From: Pseudomonas rhizophila
GTDB taxonomy: Bacteria > Pseudomonadota > Gammaproteobacteria > Pseudomonadales > Pseudomonadaceae
Assembly (NCBI RefSeq): GCF_003033885.1
Contig: NZ_CP024081.1
Span: 839,400 to 903,399 of the forward strand
Length of the DNA stretch: 64,000 nt
Direction of reading: 5' to 3'
The translations under genes were made by a program, and so were the position numbers. The notes under the pieces are model-generated. The model saw nothing but the letters and a program-made list of their open reading frames with translations, did no database searches and was not told the DNA's origin. Of the stretch, positions 25,943 to 35,246 are shown one piece after another (the stretch's first letter is position 1; every line of letters starts with the position of its first letter).

Positions 25943-26275
25943 ATGATTGGAATCGATCGAAATACCGGCGCCACGGTCGACGACTGGCTGCAGTTCGTGC
26001 AGCGCGCCACTCGTGCATTGACCACGCCGTTGGGCACTCGCCAGAAGCGCCCTCTGTATGGCTGCGCCCTCACGCAATTGCTCGGGCAGAACCTCGGCGA
26101 TGACCTGCTGATCCTTGCCCAGAGCCACGCGGCCCAAGCGTTCTACAACCCGGACAACGGCATTGGAGACTTCGAGCCGCAGGTCATTGTCGCCAGCCGA
26201 CAGGGTGCCGGTTTGTTGTTGCGCTTCGCCGGCACCTGGAAAAACCGCAAACAGACTTTCGAGGTGGTGACATGA
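25943..26275 (+). CDS. baseplate wedge protein, P2 gpW/gp25-like
   Basis: This small wedge component joins the baseplate hub to the sheath. The 110 residues show the gp25 fold pattern (MIGIDRNTGA...LTTPLGTRQKRPLYGC...). The TTPLGTRQKRPLYG segment is characteristic of the family. Its stop overlaps the start of gpJ by 4 bases. Confidence 0.88.
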   Translation: MIGIDRNTGATVDDWLQFVQRATRALTTPLGTRQKRPLYGCALTQLLGQNLGDDLLILAQSHAAQAFYNPDNGIGDFEPQVIVASRQGAGLLLRFAGTWKNRKQTFEVVT

Positions 26276-27267
26276 GCATGTTGATACCCGGCCAGAACCA
26301 ATTGGCCGAACCGGCAATCGTCACTGTCGAAGCGTTCGAAGACTTGCTCGCAGAGTTCAAGACCTTCGTGGTCGAGTACGTCGCCGCACGCTCTCCCGCC
26401 AGCGCGGCGAAGCTGGTGGACAGCCTCGAAAACGAAAGCGAATTGCTGACCCTGGCCCTGGAGGCGTTCTGCGTCCGCCTGCAAACCCACGAACGCAAAT
26501 ACAACGCCCGCATCAAGCAGATGCTGGCGTGGTGGGCCACGGGGACCAACCTCGATGCGCGCCTCGCGGACATGGGCCTCGAACGCCAGTTGCTCGATCC
26601 TGGCGACCCGGCAGCATTCCCGCCCATCCCTCCGGTTTACGAGAGCGATGATGACGCCCGCTTGCGCTATTACCTGGCGCCCCATGCCCCGGCGGCCGGC
26701 TCGCGCATGCAGTATCGGCGGGAGATTTTTACCTTGGGTGAACGGCCCGTCGTGAAGGTGGAAAACGCCTCGGCCGGTGTCGTGACGGTTACCTACACCT
26801 TCAACCCGGATGGCTATGCGGCGCAGGTCAAGGACGGTAATGGACGCCGCACCGCGCCGGGAGAAGTCACGGTCACGGTGCTGTCCCGGGAGGGCGATGG
26901 CACACCGTCCGAGACACTCCTTGAGGGTGTTCGTCAGCACTTCGCTCGTCCTGATGTGCGACCGGAGACGGATCACATCATCGTTCAGGCTGCGCAAATC
27001 AAACCCTACAAAATCCGCGTCGTGGCGAAGATCAATGCCGGCCCGGATTCGGGCTTGACCCAGGTTGCGGCACAACAGCAGCTGCAGGCGTACGCCGAGG
27101 CCTGTCATCACTTGGAGGGCCGGGTGGACCCGAGTTGGATCGACTACACGCTGCACAGCGCGGGGGCGGTTCAGTTGCAGATTCTCGAACCGCTCGAGCC
27201 GATTGTGACAACGGCTTTTCAAGCTCCGTACTGCACGGGTGTCGAGGTCGAGGTGGATACGTTATGA
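26272..27267 (+). CDS. baseplate assembly protein, P2 gpJ-like
   Basis: gpJ is the main baseplate wedge protein linking gpW and gpI to the fibres. The 331 residues include the baseplate-J core (DLGMERQLL-like segment as MGLERQLLDPGD; APGEVTVTVLSREGDGTPSE) and the closing STFQ-like TAFQAPYCTGVEVEV. It overlaps gpW upstream and gpI downstream by 4 bases each. Confidence 0.88.
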   Translation: MSMLIPGQNQLAEPAIVTVEAFEDLLAEFKTFVVEYVAARSPASAAKLVDSLENESELLTLALEAFCVRLQTHERKYNARIKQMLAWWATGTNLDARLADMGLERQLLDPGDPAAFPPIPPVYESDDDARLRYYLAPHAPAAGSRMQYRREIFTLGERPVVKVENASAGVVTVTYTFNPDGYAAQVKDGNGRRTAPGEVTVTVLSREGDGTPSETLLEGVRQHFARPDVRPETDHIIVQAAQIKPYKIRVVAKINAGPDSGLTQVAAQQQLQAYAEACHHLEGRVDPSWIDYTLHSAGAVQLQILEPLEPIVTTAFQAPYCTGVEVEVDTL

Positions 27268-27899
27268 GTGACGACACACCTCGCCCAAGCCTGCTGCCGG
27301 CCAACAGTTCGCCGCTGGAAAAGGCGCTCGATCTGGGTTTCGCCCGGCTGCTGGAGCGTATCGATCCGCCGTTTCCCGAGTTGATGAACCCGGTGGCAAC
27401 GCCCTCGGCGTTTCTGCCGTACCTCGCGGCGGATCGCGGGGTCAGTGAGTGGAGCTCTGCGGCGCCCGAAGCTGAAAAGCGCCTGACGGTTGAACTGGCC
27501 TGGCCCACCGCACGGCAAGCCGGGACGCGAAAGGCGCTGGAAAACGCCGCCAAGGGTTTGCAACTGATGCCTGAGGTGCGCGCTTGGCATGAGCAAACGC
27601 CCCCCGGCCCGCCCTACAGCTTTTACGTCAGGGCGTTTACCGAACAGCCCTACAGCGAAGCCATCGACGCCCGTCTCGACCGCCGTCTGGCCGACGCCAA
27701 AAGCGAGCGCGACACCTTGACGGTCTCTGTCGGCTTGAGTGCGTTCGGCCGTCACGTCATCGGCGCCGCCACGGTGTGCGGCGAACTCACCACGGTTTAT
27801 CCGATTGTCATCGAAGGGCTTGAAGCCTCGGGCCAGGCCTTCAAGGCCGCCGCGCTCTACACCGTCGAAACCTCCACTATTTATCCACAGGGGTCCTAA
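27264..27899 (+). CDS. tail protein I (baseplate), P2 gpI-like
   Basis: gpI is the baseplate component that holds the tail fibre. From the ATG at 27264, overlapping the gpJ stop, the product is 211 residues. It starts MSDDTPRPSLLPANSSPLEK and contains NPVATPSAFLPYLAADRGVS, typical of this family (short N-terminal arm, then the core near LPYLAWDLSVD-like sequence). A longer frame upstream (27135) lies inside gpJ and is rejected. Confidence 0.87.
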   Translation: MSDDTPRPSLLPANSSPLEKALDLGFARLLERIDPPFPELMNPVATPSAFLPYLAADRGVSEWSSAAPEAEKRLTVELAWPTARQAGTRKALENAAKGLQLMPEVRAWHEQTPPGPPYSFYVRAFTEQPYSEAIDARLDRRLADAKSERDTLTVSVGLSAFGRHVIGAATVCGELTTVYPIVIEGLEASGQAFKAAALYTVETSTIYPQGS

Positions 27900-29789
27900 A
27901 TGGCCGACTACTACACCCTGCTCACCGATGCGGGGATCGCCTACGAAACCGCCTGCAAGGCGGCGGGCACACCGATCAAGCTGTCGCAGATTTCCGTCGG
28001 TGACGGCGGCGGCGAAGTTTACAACCCGGCCGCAACCGCCACGGCGCTCAAACGCGAAGTGTGGCGCGGGCCACTCAATGCGCTGTTCCAGGATGAGAAA
28101 AACCCGAGCTGGTTGCTCGCTGAAGTCACCATCCCGCCCGACGTGGGCGGCTGGTATGTGCGTGAGGCCGGGATCTGGACCGATACCGGGATTCTGTATG
28201 CGATCGTCAAATATCCGGAGTCGTTCAAGCCGGTGTTGGCGACGTCGGGCTCAGGGAAAGAGTTTTATATCCGGTCGATTTTCGAGACCAGTAATGCTGA
28301 GTTGGTGACGTTGCTGATTGATGACACGGTGGTCAAGGCGACGCGGGCCTGGGTGGCCGGTTATGTGGCCGACGAACTCGCCAAGCTCGACAGGAAGCAG
28401 TCTGTACGGGTGGCGACGACGGCCAACATTGTTTTGAGTGGTGCGCAGGCGATTGATGGTATTGCCGTGGTTGCCGGGAATCGGGTGCTTGTTAAATCAC
28501 AGACCTTGGCGAAAGACAACGGTATCTACGTTGCCGCGAACAGCGCTTGGGTTCGGGCAAAGGATGCTGATGCGAACGCCGAGGTTACTTCAGGATTGAT
28601 TGTCTCGGTGGAGGAGGGCACGACGCTTGCCAATACGATCTGGCAGTTAATAACAGATGGTGGGATTGTTCTGGGTACTACGGCGTTGGCGTTTCAGAAC
28701 ATCACTCAAGGGTTTGCGCCGATTAACTCTCCAGCTCTGGTAGACCCTACGGCAAACACACCATCGATTTTCGATAGCAGCAAGTTGCTGGCCACTACCG
28801 AATTTGTAGAGCGCGCAAAAGGGAACTATCGAGGATTCCTTAACGCAACATCCAATACGACGCTGGTAGCTTCTACGGCGTTCGGTTCTATGGTGTCCTG
28901 CCTTGGGACGTTTAACATCACTCTACCTGCTGCCAACAGCGGCGGTGCAGGCGGAACAGTAAGTCTTCGAAACCGGGGGACGGGTGTAGTAACCATTCTT
29001 TGCCCAGGCTCAGACAATATTAAGTCGGGCAGTCTCATTAAAACTACGATGGTTATGCCCGCGGGTTCCACGCTGGATCTTACTACTGACGGCACCAGTG
29101 GATGGTGGGCATCAGGTTCCGCCCAGATTGCAGATTCGACAGCCATTAACTCCCTAATTGGAAACTATTCGGGCGTCAAGATCATTACATCATCAACAGC
29201 GCTGACGGTAAACGATACAGGATGTCTAATTATCGGATCCGCTGGGTTAGCTGGTTTAGATGTCACGTTGCCAAAGTTGTCAACGACAACATCAGGCCAG
29301 TCAATCATTATTTCCGCAGGTGCAGGAAGTTTCAATTTACGAGCCTTTGCGGACGACCTGATATCTATCGGATTATCTGTTCTCTCCGTAGTCCCTATTG
29401 ATGTTTTCGAAAGCATCATATTGGTTTCCCATGTCGGTGGATGGAGGGTGGTTTCGGGGACCGTACTTAATAAGTACTCGGGGATGTTTTCCACTAGTAT
29501 CGGGCCTAGTGGCAGTCAAGACTTTCCGAGCGGGCTGATCCGTCAATGGGGAACTTTTAACGCGCCCTCTATTGCAAGCGGTGCGTACGTCGGGCTAGTA
29601 ATTACCTTGCCCAAAGCTTTCCCGAATGGTCTTCTTTCTGCCTCGGCGTCAGTTCATAGTCAAGGCTTGTGCAGTGCACAGCCGCGCCCGAACGGGTCTT
29701 CAAAAACCACAGTTGTCGTCTGTGTTAACAACAACTCCACGTTGGCGCTAACTAACACCAGTGGAACCTGGGAATATTGGGGATATTGA
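27900..29789 (+). CDS. tail fibre of the P2-like tailocin
   Basis: This is the receptor-binding fibre that sets killing specificity. The 629 residues begin with a conserved baseplate-attachment domain of the phage tail-collar fibre type (about 1-160; ADYYTLLTDAGIAYETACKA, GGWYVREAGIWTDTG). A repetitive beta-rich shaft follows, then a C-terminal tip ending GTWEYWGY. From about base 28,400 onward the DNA is visibly richer in A/T and in rare codons than the 5' part, pointing to exchange of the specificity region. The cognate chaperone follows. Confidence 0.9.
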   Translation: MADYYTLLTDAGIAYETACKAAGTPIKLSQISVGDGGGEVYNPAATATALKREVWRGPLNALFQDEKNPSWLLAEVTIPPDVGGWYVREAGIWTDTGILYAIVKYPESFKPVLATSGSGKEFYIRSIFETSNAELVTLLIDDTVVKATRAWVAGYVADELAKLDRKQSVRVATTANIVLSGAQAIDGIAVVAGNRVLVKSQTLAKDNGIYVAANSAWVRAKDADANAEVTSGLIVSVEEGTTLANTIWQLITDGGIVLGTTALAFQNITQGFAPINSPALVDPTANTPSIFDSSKLLATTEFVERAKGNYRGFLNATSNTTLVASTAFGSMVSCLGTFNITLPAANSGGAGGTVSLRNRGTGVVTILCPGSDNIKSGSLIKTTMVMPAGSTLDLTTDGTSGWWASGSAQIADSTAINSLIGNYSGVKIITSSTALTVNDTGCLIIGSAGLAGLDVTLPKLSTTTSGQSIIISAGAGSFNLRAFADDLISIGLSVLSVVPIDVFESIILVSHVGGWRVVSGTVLNKYSGMFSTSIGPSGSQDFPSGLIRQWGTFNAPSIASGAYVGLVITLPKAFPNGLLSASASVHSQGLCSAQPRPNGSSKTTVVVCVNNNSTLALTNTSGTWEYWGY

Positions 29790-29791
29790 TC

Positions 29792-30220
29792 ATGACTGTA
29801 TTTTTTTGCGCAGAAACAGGCGGCTTTTATCCCGGAGAGCCTTATGGCGATGCGGTCGGGAAGGAGTGTGTAGAGCTTTCTCAGGGGGCGTACCAAGCCT
29901 TGAGAGATGAGATTGATCAAGGCAAAGAAATAAGGGTCGTCAATGGTTGGCCTCAGGCCTTTGACCGGGTGATAGCGCCTGATCAAATGATTGCCTTCGA
30001 GCGTAGCTGGCGCGATTCTGAAATTCGAAGCACTGAATGGTTGGTCGCACGTCACCGTGAAGAACAGGAGTTAGGAATGGCGCCTACGTTGAATGCAGAG
30101 CAATTTTCCGAGTTGCTCTCCTACCGCCAGACGCTTCGGGACTGGCCGCAAGCGTCTGACTTTCCTTTGTTGGAGTCGCGGCCGATTGCACCCCCTTGGC
30201 TCGCTGACCAACCCCAATAA
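29792..30220 (+). CDS. tail fibre assembly chaperone (P2-like cluster)
   Basis: This chaperone helps fold or trimerise the fibre encoded just upstream. It has 142 residues from the ATG at 29792 (2 bases after the fibre stop), starting MTVFFCAETGGFYPGEPYG. The C-terminus (LRDWPQASDFPLLESRPIAP) is typical of phage fibre chaperones. It is clearly related to the chaperone at 51100 in the other tail set (LRDWPQDEHFP, YRPVAPSWLA). Tandem terminators follow. Confidence 0.85.
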   Translation: MTVFFCAETGGFYPGEPYGDAVGKECVELSQGAYQALRDEIDQGKEIRVVNGWPQAFDRVIAPDQMIAFERSWRDSEIRSTEWLVARHREEQELGMAPTLNAEQFSELLSYRQTLRDWPQASDFPLLESRPIAPPWLADQPQ

Positions 30221-30299
30221 AACGCCCCGCACCGACGGGGCGTTTTCTTTTCCGCAACATCACAAACCTGACAACAGCCCCGCACACACGGGGCTTTTT
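30219..30299 (+). terminator. two tandem terminators inside the P2-like tail cluster
   Basis: The first (30219-30249) is AACGCCCC/GGGGCGTT with a T-rich tail. The second (30276-30299) is AGCCCCG/CGGGGCT followed by TTTT. They separate the baseplate-fibre block from the sheath-tube block, so the latter needs read-through or its own promoter. No strong promoter was seen in the 20 bases before 30319. Confidence 0.85.
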
Positions 30300-30318
30300 C
30301 GTATCTGGAGAACCCCAA

Positions 30319-30528
30319 ATGGCACTACGCCAAACCTACACCGTGCTCCTCCCATTTCCCACCGGCGGCGGCCATTGGTCGAGTGTCGGCCAGGAACTCG
30401 ACCTGCTCGACGTCGAGGCCAACGCCTTGCGCAGCGCTGGTCGCCTGGAGCTGAAAAAAACCGAAGCCGTCGAACCGGCTTCTGCATCCACCCCGGCCAA
30501 AAAGGCCACCACCAAAAAGGCTGAATAA
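30319..30528 (+). CDS. small hypothetical protein upstream of the tail sheath
   Basis: The 69-residue product has a short globular part (TVLLPFPTGGGHWSSVGQEL) and a Lys/Ala-rich tail (STPAKKATTKKAE). It begins after CTGGAGAA and lies 2 bases before the sheath gene. It occupies the same place as the DUF2635 gene (37581) in the Mu-like set and may be an analogue, but no sequence match is evident. Function unknown. Confidence 0.7.
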   Translation: MALRQTYTVLLPFPTGGGHWSSVGQELDLLDVEANALRSAGRLELKKTEAVEPASASTPAKKATTKKAE

Positions 30529-30530
30529 CC

Positions 30531-31697
30531 ATGGCTGAGGTTTTGAACTTCGAGCACAACGGCATCACCGTCAATGCCACTGAATCTCCCGAGGCCATGG
30601 GTGGCCTGGGTGACAACGTCATCGGGCTGGTCGGCACCGCGCCGAATGCCAATCTGCTGATTCCGAAAAACACCCCATTTCGCATCAACAGCTTCACCAC
30701 TCAGGCCCAGTTGGACCCGACCGGTGCTGAGGCGGGGACGCTGTTTCAGGCGGTTTACCAGATCCTCAAAGTGGTCAAGGTGCCGGTCTACGTGGTCATC
30801 GTCGAAGAGGGCGCCACACCGGCCGATACGCAGAACAACGTGATTGGCGGCATCGAGCCCGAGACCGGGCGCAAACTCGGTCTGGCGGCGCTCAGTGGGG
30901 TCGCTGAAGACCTGACCATCATCGGCGCGCCAGGCTTCACCGGCACCAAGGCGGTGGCGAGCGAGTTCGCCTCGTTCGGCAAGCGTATCAAGGCGCGCGT
31001 GGTGCTCGACGGCAAGGACGCGGCAGTTGCTGATCAAGTGACCTACAGCCAGGAACTGGGCGGCGCGGACCTCGGTTTCGACCGTTGCCTGGTGGTGCAC
31101 AACATGCCAGCGGTGTACTCGAAAGCGGCGAAGAAAAATGTCTTCCTGGCGCCGTCGAGCCTGGCCATCGCCGCGCTGGCCAAGGTCAAGCAATGGGAGA
31201 GCCCGGGCAACCAGGTGACCTACGCCGAAGACGTGTCGCGCACCGTGGAATACAACATCCTCGACACCTCCACCGAAGGTGATCTGCTCAACCGCTACGG
31301 CGTTTGCTACTACGCCCGGACCATTCTCGGCGGCTTCTCGCTGCTGGGTAACCGCTCCGTCACTGGCAAGTTCATCAGCTACGTCGGCCTTGAAGATGCC
31401 ATCAGCCGCAAGCTGGTGAAAGCCGGCCAAAAGGCCATGGCCAAGAACCTGACCAAATCTTTCATGGACCAGGAGGTCAAGCGCATCAACGACTGGCTGC
31501 AAACCCTGGTCGCCGACGAAACCATCCCCGGCGGCAGCGTGTACCTGCACCCGGAATTGAACAGCGTCGAGAAGTACAAGAACGGCACCTGGTACGTGGT
31601 CATCGACTACGGCCGCTACGCGCCGAACGAACACATGATTTATCAACTCAATGCCCGCGATGAAATCATCGAGCAGTTCCTGGAGGACGTTCTCTAA
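30531..31697 (+). CDS. contractile tail sheath protein, P2 FI-like
   Basis: The sheath contracts to drive the inner tube through the target envelope. The 388 residues are the usual P2/R-pyocin sheath length and contain a FNHNGI-type start (LNFEHNGITVNATESPEAMG), GLVGTAPNA and a C-terminal RDEIIEQFLEDVL. Its TAA overlaps the tube ATG, giving translational coupling of the two major structural proteins. Confidence 0.93.
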   Translation: MAEVLNFEHNGITVNATESPEAMGGLGDNVIGLVGTAPNANLLIPKNTPFRINSFTTQAQLDPTGAEAGTLFQAVYQILKVVKVPVYVVIVEEGATPADTQNNVIGGIEPETGRKLGLAALSGVAEDLTIIGAPGFTGTKAVASEFASFGKRIKARVVLDGKDAAVADQVTYSQELGGADLGFDRCLVVHNMPAVYSKAAKKNVFLAPSSLAIAALAKVKQWESPGNQVTYAEDVSRTVEYNILDTSTEGDLLNRYGVCYYARTILGGFSLLGNRSVTGKFISYVGLEDAISRKLVKAGQKAMAKNLTKSFMDQEVKRINDWLQTLVADETIPGGSVYLHPELNSVEKYKNGTWYVVIDYGRYAPNEHMIYQLNARDEIIEQFLEDVL

Positions 31698-32203
31698 TGT
31701 TTACCAACCGCGTAAGACAGGCCATCGCGGCCACCCTGCAAGGCCTGCCGTTGTCGGCGACGGTGGAAGAGTTCAGCCCGCCGAAGATCGAATTCGACAT
31801 GGAGGCGATGGTCGGTGGACGCTTCATTGCCGAAGAAATGGCCAAGAGCGGCAAGGTGCTGAACGCTACCCTCGTACTGCAAGGGGCCGGGCCGGAAATC
31901 ATGCTCGCCCTGGGTGTGCAGTTGGGCGACGACATTCTGCTGAACGTGCGTGAAGCCGGTCAGGATCAGGATGGCAACACTTGGTTCACCTACCACACCG
32001 TCGGCGGCAAGCTCAAATCCCTGGAAGAGGCCAAGCTGAAGATGGGCGACAAACCCACCACGACACTTGAGCTGGCCTGCCGTACCTACAACCGTCTCGA
32101 AAATGGTGTCCCGGTGATCGACATCGACGTGCGCACCCAGAAGTTCGTGCTCAACGGCGTCGACATCCTCGGCGACGCCCGTCGTGCGGTGTTGTTGCCC
32201 TAA
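31697..32203 (+). CDS. tail tube protein, P2 FII-like
   Basis: This is the major inner-tube subunit on which the sheath polymerises. The 168 residues start MFTNRVRQAIAATLQGLPLS. Typical FII segments are GRFIAEEMAKSGKVLNATLV and LACRTYNRLENGVPVIDIDV. The gene is coupled to sheath by a one-base overlap. A REPIN separates it from the chaperone/frameshift gene. Confidence 0.92.
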   Translation: MFTNRVRQAIAATLQGLPLSATVEEFSPPKIEFDMEAMVGGRFIAEEMAKSGKVLNATLVLQGAGPEIMLALGVQLGDDILLNVREAGQDQDGNTWFTYHTVGGKLKSLEEAKLKMGDKPTTTLELACRTYNRLENGVPVIDIDVRTQKFVLNGVDILGDARRAVLLP

Positions 32204-32231
32204 GCAAATGCCTGGCAACTGAACGCAATCC

Positions 32232-32322
32232 GGTGGGAGCGAGCCTGCTCGCGATAGCGGTGTGTCAGACACCTTGATGCTGGGTGTACCGCCGTCATCG
32301 CGAGCAGGCTCGCTCCCACAGG
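32232..32322. repeat. REPIN between tube and gpE genes
   Basis: A forward REP (32232-32260) and an inverted REP (about 32296-32322) flank 35 bases. They sit inside what should be a continuous structural operon, so the repeat lies in the transcribed region. Confidence 0.88.
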
Positions 32323-32382
32323 TTGCGTCCTCCACTGACCGGCACCGCGCAACTTCCCATGATTGACCAAGGAATTCACTTC

Positions 32383-33080
32383 ATGTCCTGGACACCTCCT
32401 GTTCACGTCTTGCTGTCGCCGATCACCGGTGATGACGGGGCGCAAATTGAGCAGCTTCAGCTCAAGCCGCTGCACTACGCTGCACAGAAAGACGCCCTGG
32501 CCCGTGCCGGCGACGATGAGGACGACCAGTTTTTCGAGCTGGCCAAATTGGCCACCGGCCTGTCGGTCAAGGAGCTGGATCAGCTCAAGCGCCCGGACTA
32601 CGTGAGCATTGCGCAATACGTGCACGAAATGTCCGCTCGCCCGGCGTCCCACTTTCTGGAATCGACGGATGGCGCAGCAGTCGACCCCGACCAGGTGCAA
32701 CTGCTCCAAACGCTCAACGTCGCTGGCCGCAGCCTGACCTCGCTGACCCTGGAAATGCCCGTGCTGCGAGCGACCAAGGCGATGAAAAAACTGAAGACGG
32801 CCAAGGAACGCGCCGAGTTCATCACCGCCCATTGCACCGGCCTGATGATTCCCGATCTGGACCTGCTGACCGTGCCCGACTGGACACAGCTTCAGGTACG
32901 CATCGACGATTTTTTAAACAAACCGGCGGACTTCTTTCGGAGCGCGACATCGAAGTGATCCTCGATGTGGTGCCGCTCATTTACCCGGTAAGTGAAGCGG
33001 AAATTCTGGAGTGGGACGTCGGCAAGGCATTACGTCGTTACGACATCGCGATGACTCGCCTTGGCGTGAAAAAGGAGTAG
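32383..33080 (+). CDS. tail assembly chaperone gpE with -1 frameshift extension (E+E')
   Basis: In phage P2 the E and E+E' proteins chaperone the tape measure. Here E runs from ATG 32383 (AAGGA upstream) to a stop at 32958 (191 residues). The heptamer T TTT TTA at 32910-32916 is correctly phased for a -1 slip. The slip leads into an overlapping frame (KQTGGLLSERDIEVIL...) ending at 33080, for a predicted 232-residue fusion with 54 extension codons. The extension resembles the P2 GpE-type domain. It lies directly upstream of the tape measure, as expected. Confidence 0.85.
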
Positions 33081-33086
33081 GGCCGG

Positions 33087-35246
33087 ATGGCGAACGATAA
33101 ATATTCGCTCAAATACGCAGCCTTCAATGAGAGCGGGCTGGCGTTCGGTAATACCAGCCTCACGAGTGGTGTGGCAGCGCAAGGTGCGTTCGCCGGGAAT
33201 CAGCTGTCGAGCCTCGATCTGGTGCTGGAAAAACTCGGGCTCAAACTCGGGTTGTTGACCACGGCGATTGAGTCGCTGACCGTGAAACTGTCGGCGCAAC
33301 GATTGTTCTCCCAAACGATGGGCGCCGGCGCCAAGGGTGAGTCGGCCAGTGAGCCCAAGGGTAAGTCGGGTGGCGGTATCGAACCACCGGTGCTGCTCAA
33401 ACCGGCGATAGCGATGGATTCGGCCATGGCCGATCTGAAAAAGGCCAGCCAATTCGGGCCGCGTCAGATTCAGCAGGTGGCTGAGTCAACCCAGCAGATC
33501 GCCACCGCACCGCTGGTGGCGGCCGGGGGCACCACGGCGGTTGAAGTGGTGAGGATGCAAAGCCTGGCGGCCAGGAAAGGCATCGGTAGCGATGTGCACG
33601 ATGCCTCGGAGCGACAGTTGGTCCTGTCGAACTTCGCCTCGGATGCTGGCGTCACTGCGGCGGCGTTCGAGATGCCGGCCATGAAGGCCGCCGAAATGCT
33701 GGCCGACTGGCGCATCTCCATGAAGCTCAGCGGCGCACAAGCCTTTGACTTGGCGGATGCCGCCAACCAACTGGGCAAATTACCCAATGGTGCGAAAGCG
33801 GCTGAGATCGGCGCGGTCTTGCAGCATGACGGTGCCGCTGCGACGACGGCGGGCCTGGCCCCTGCACAAGCCGCCGCGTTGACGGCGGCATTGCTCAATA
33901 CCGGTACCCAACAAGCTGAAGCCGGGGTGGCGCTGGATAGTTTCACGACGGCCCTGGGCAAGGGTGACCAGGCCTCCGCCACCGAGCAAACGGCCTGGAA
34001 ACAGCTGGGTCTGGCGCCCACGGCGGTGGCGAGCGGCTTGCGTGACAAGGACACGGCGTCTGGCACGGTGATGACGGTGCTGGCGGCCTTGAACGCGCAA
34101 CCGGCCGACAAGCGCTCGGCCCTTGCCGGCACGCTCTTCGGCAATGGCGATGAGGCGGTGCTGCGCATGGCGCAGAAACTGCCTGATGTGAACGCAGCCT
34201 TCTTGCAGGTGAAAGACCCAGGCCAATATGCCACGTCGCAATTGGGCAACGACGGCTCGGTGCGGCAGGACGCGTTGGCGCTGTCGAAAACCCAACAAGG
34301 CCAGCTGAACATCCTCAACGCCCGTAGCGAGCGTTTGTCGGTGGCTACGGGAAATGCCCTGATGCCTTCGGCGGATACCTCGTCCCAGTGGCTGGGTTCG
34401 CTGGCCGATGGCATGAGTGAATTGGCTGAATCCTCACCTAAAGCCACCGCTGCAATTGTGCTTGTTGCCGCAGCGATCAAACCGCTGGTGGGTGTGCTGC
34501 TCAAGGCCGTAGTGGATGAAATGTCCAGTCAGGTGGCCAAGCGAGTGCTGGGTAGGGCCGCCCCGCACCTTCCCGGCCGATTGGGTGAGGTGATCTCCGA
34601 AGATCTCAGAAATCCTCGTGTGGGCAAGCTGGATACAAGCAATGCCAACCAGCGTCCCGAATCCACGAGAAGGCCACGAGGCTCACAGGGAGGCGCAGGG
34701 CGTTTTTCACTCGCGCCAACGGCCTCATTGCGCTCGATGACTCGCAAGGCGCCCGGCCCGTTGAAAGTCGTCGGCGCCGTCGCTGATGTAGCCGAGGGAG
34801 TGCTCACCGGCGACAAACGGATGATGGGCGCAGGCCTGGGAGCCGCAGGTGGCGGCTGGGCAGGCGCTGCCGCAGGTTCCGCGGCCGGTGCCGCTTTGGG
34901 CAGCGTCGTTCCGGTGATCGGCACTGCCATTGGTGGGCTGATCGGCGGACTGCTGGGCGGTTGGTTGGGGAGCGATGCCGGGGCGTCTCTGGGCGAAAAA
35001 CTCGTCGCACCCACCGACAGACTCGCCGCTCCAGAGCAGGTCAGCAAAGACCTGACCAGCACCCCGACAAGCACTCATCAGAACACCATGACCGCAAACA
35101 TCTACATCAACGGCCAGGACCAGGCCAGTGCCAGTCAGTTGGCCAACCTGGTTGTGCAACAGCTCTCGGGCCAGTTCGGCCTGACAACCATGCCCAACTC
35201 ACTCGCCATGCGCAGTGATGCGGCGCTGACTGACGGAGGTACGTGA
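33087..35246 (+). CDS. tape measure protein of the P2-like tailocin
   Basis: The tape measure sets tail length. The 719 residues are mostly predicted helix, rich in Ala, with a Gly/Ala-rich hydrophobic segment near residues 570-640 (GAAGGGWAGAAAGSAAGAAL, GTAIGGLIGGLLGGWLGSDA). The amino part contains a TP901-type pattern (FASDAGVTAAAFEMPAMKAA). At about 0.15 nm per helical residue it would specify a tail near 110 nm, close to R-pyocins (inference). The stop overlaps the gpU start. Confidence 0.9.
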   Translation: MANDKYSLKYAAFNESGLAFGNTSLTSGVAAQGAFAGNQLSSLDLVLEKLGLKLGLLTTAIESLTVKLSAQRLFSQTMGAGAKGESASEPKGKSGGGIEPPVLLKPAIAMDSAMADLKKASQFGPRQIQQVAESTQQIATAPLVAAGGTTAVEVVRMQSLAARKGIGSDVHDASERQLVLSNFASDAGVTAAAFEMPAMKAAEMLADWRISMKLSGAQAFDLADAANQLGKLPNGAKAAEIGAVLQHDGAAATTAGLAPAQAAALTAALLNTGTQQAEAGVALDSFTTALGKGDQASATEQTAWKQLGLAPTAVASGLRDKDTASGTVMTVLAALNAQPADKRSALAGTLFGNGDEAVLRMAQKLPDVNAAFLQVKDPGQYATSQLGNDGSVRQDALALSKTQQGQLNILNARSERLSVATGNALMPSADTSSQWLGSLADGMSELAESSPKATAAIVLVAAAIKPLVGVLLKAVVDEMSSQVAKRVLGRAAPHLPGRLGEVISEDLRNPRVGKLDTSNANQRPESTRRPRGSQGGAGRFSLAPTASLRSMTRKAPGPLKVVGAVADVAEGVLTGDKRMMGAGLGAAGGGWAGAAAGSAAGAALGSVVPVIGTAIGGLIGGLLGGWLGSDAGASLGEKLVAPTDRLAAPEQVSKDLTSTPTSTHQNTMTANIYINGQDQASASQLANLVVQQLSGQFGLTTMPNSLAMRSDAALTDGGT

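Noticed and set aside
32832..33080. Separate 82-codon gene after gpE
   Set aside because: Its first part is antifamily sequence within gpE; the conserved part begins at the T TTT TTA slip, so it is treated as a frameshift extension.
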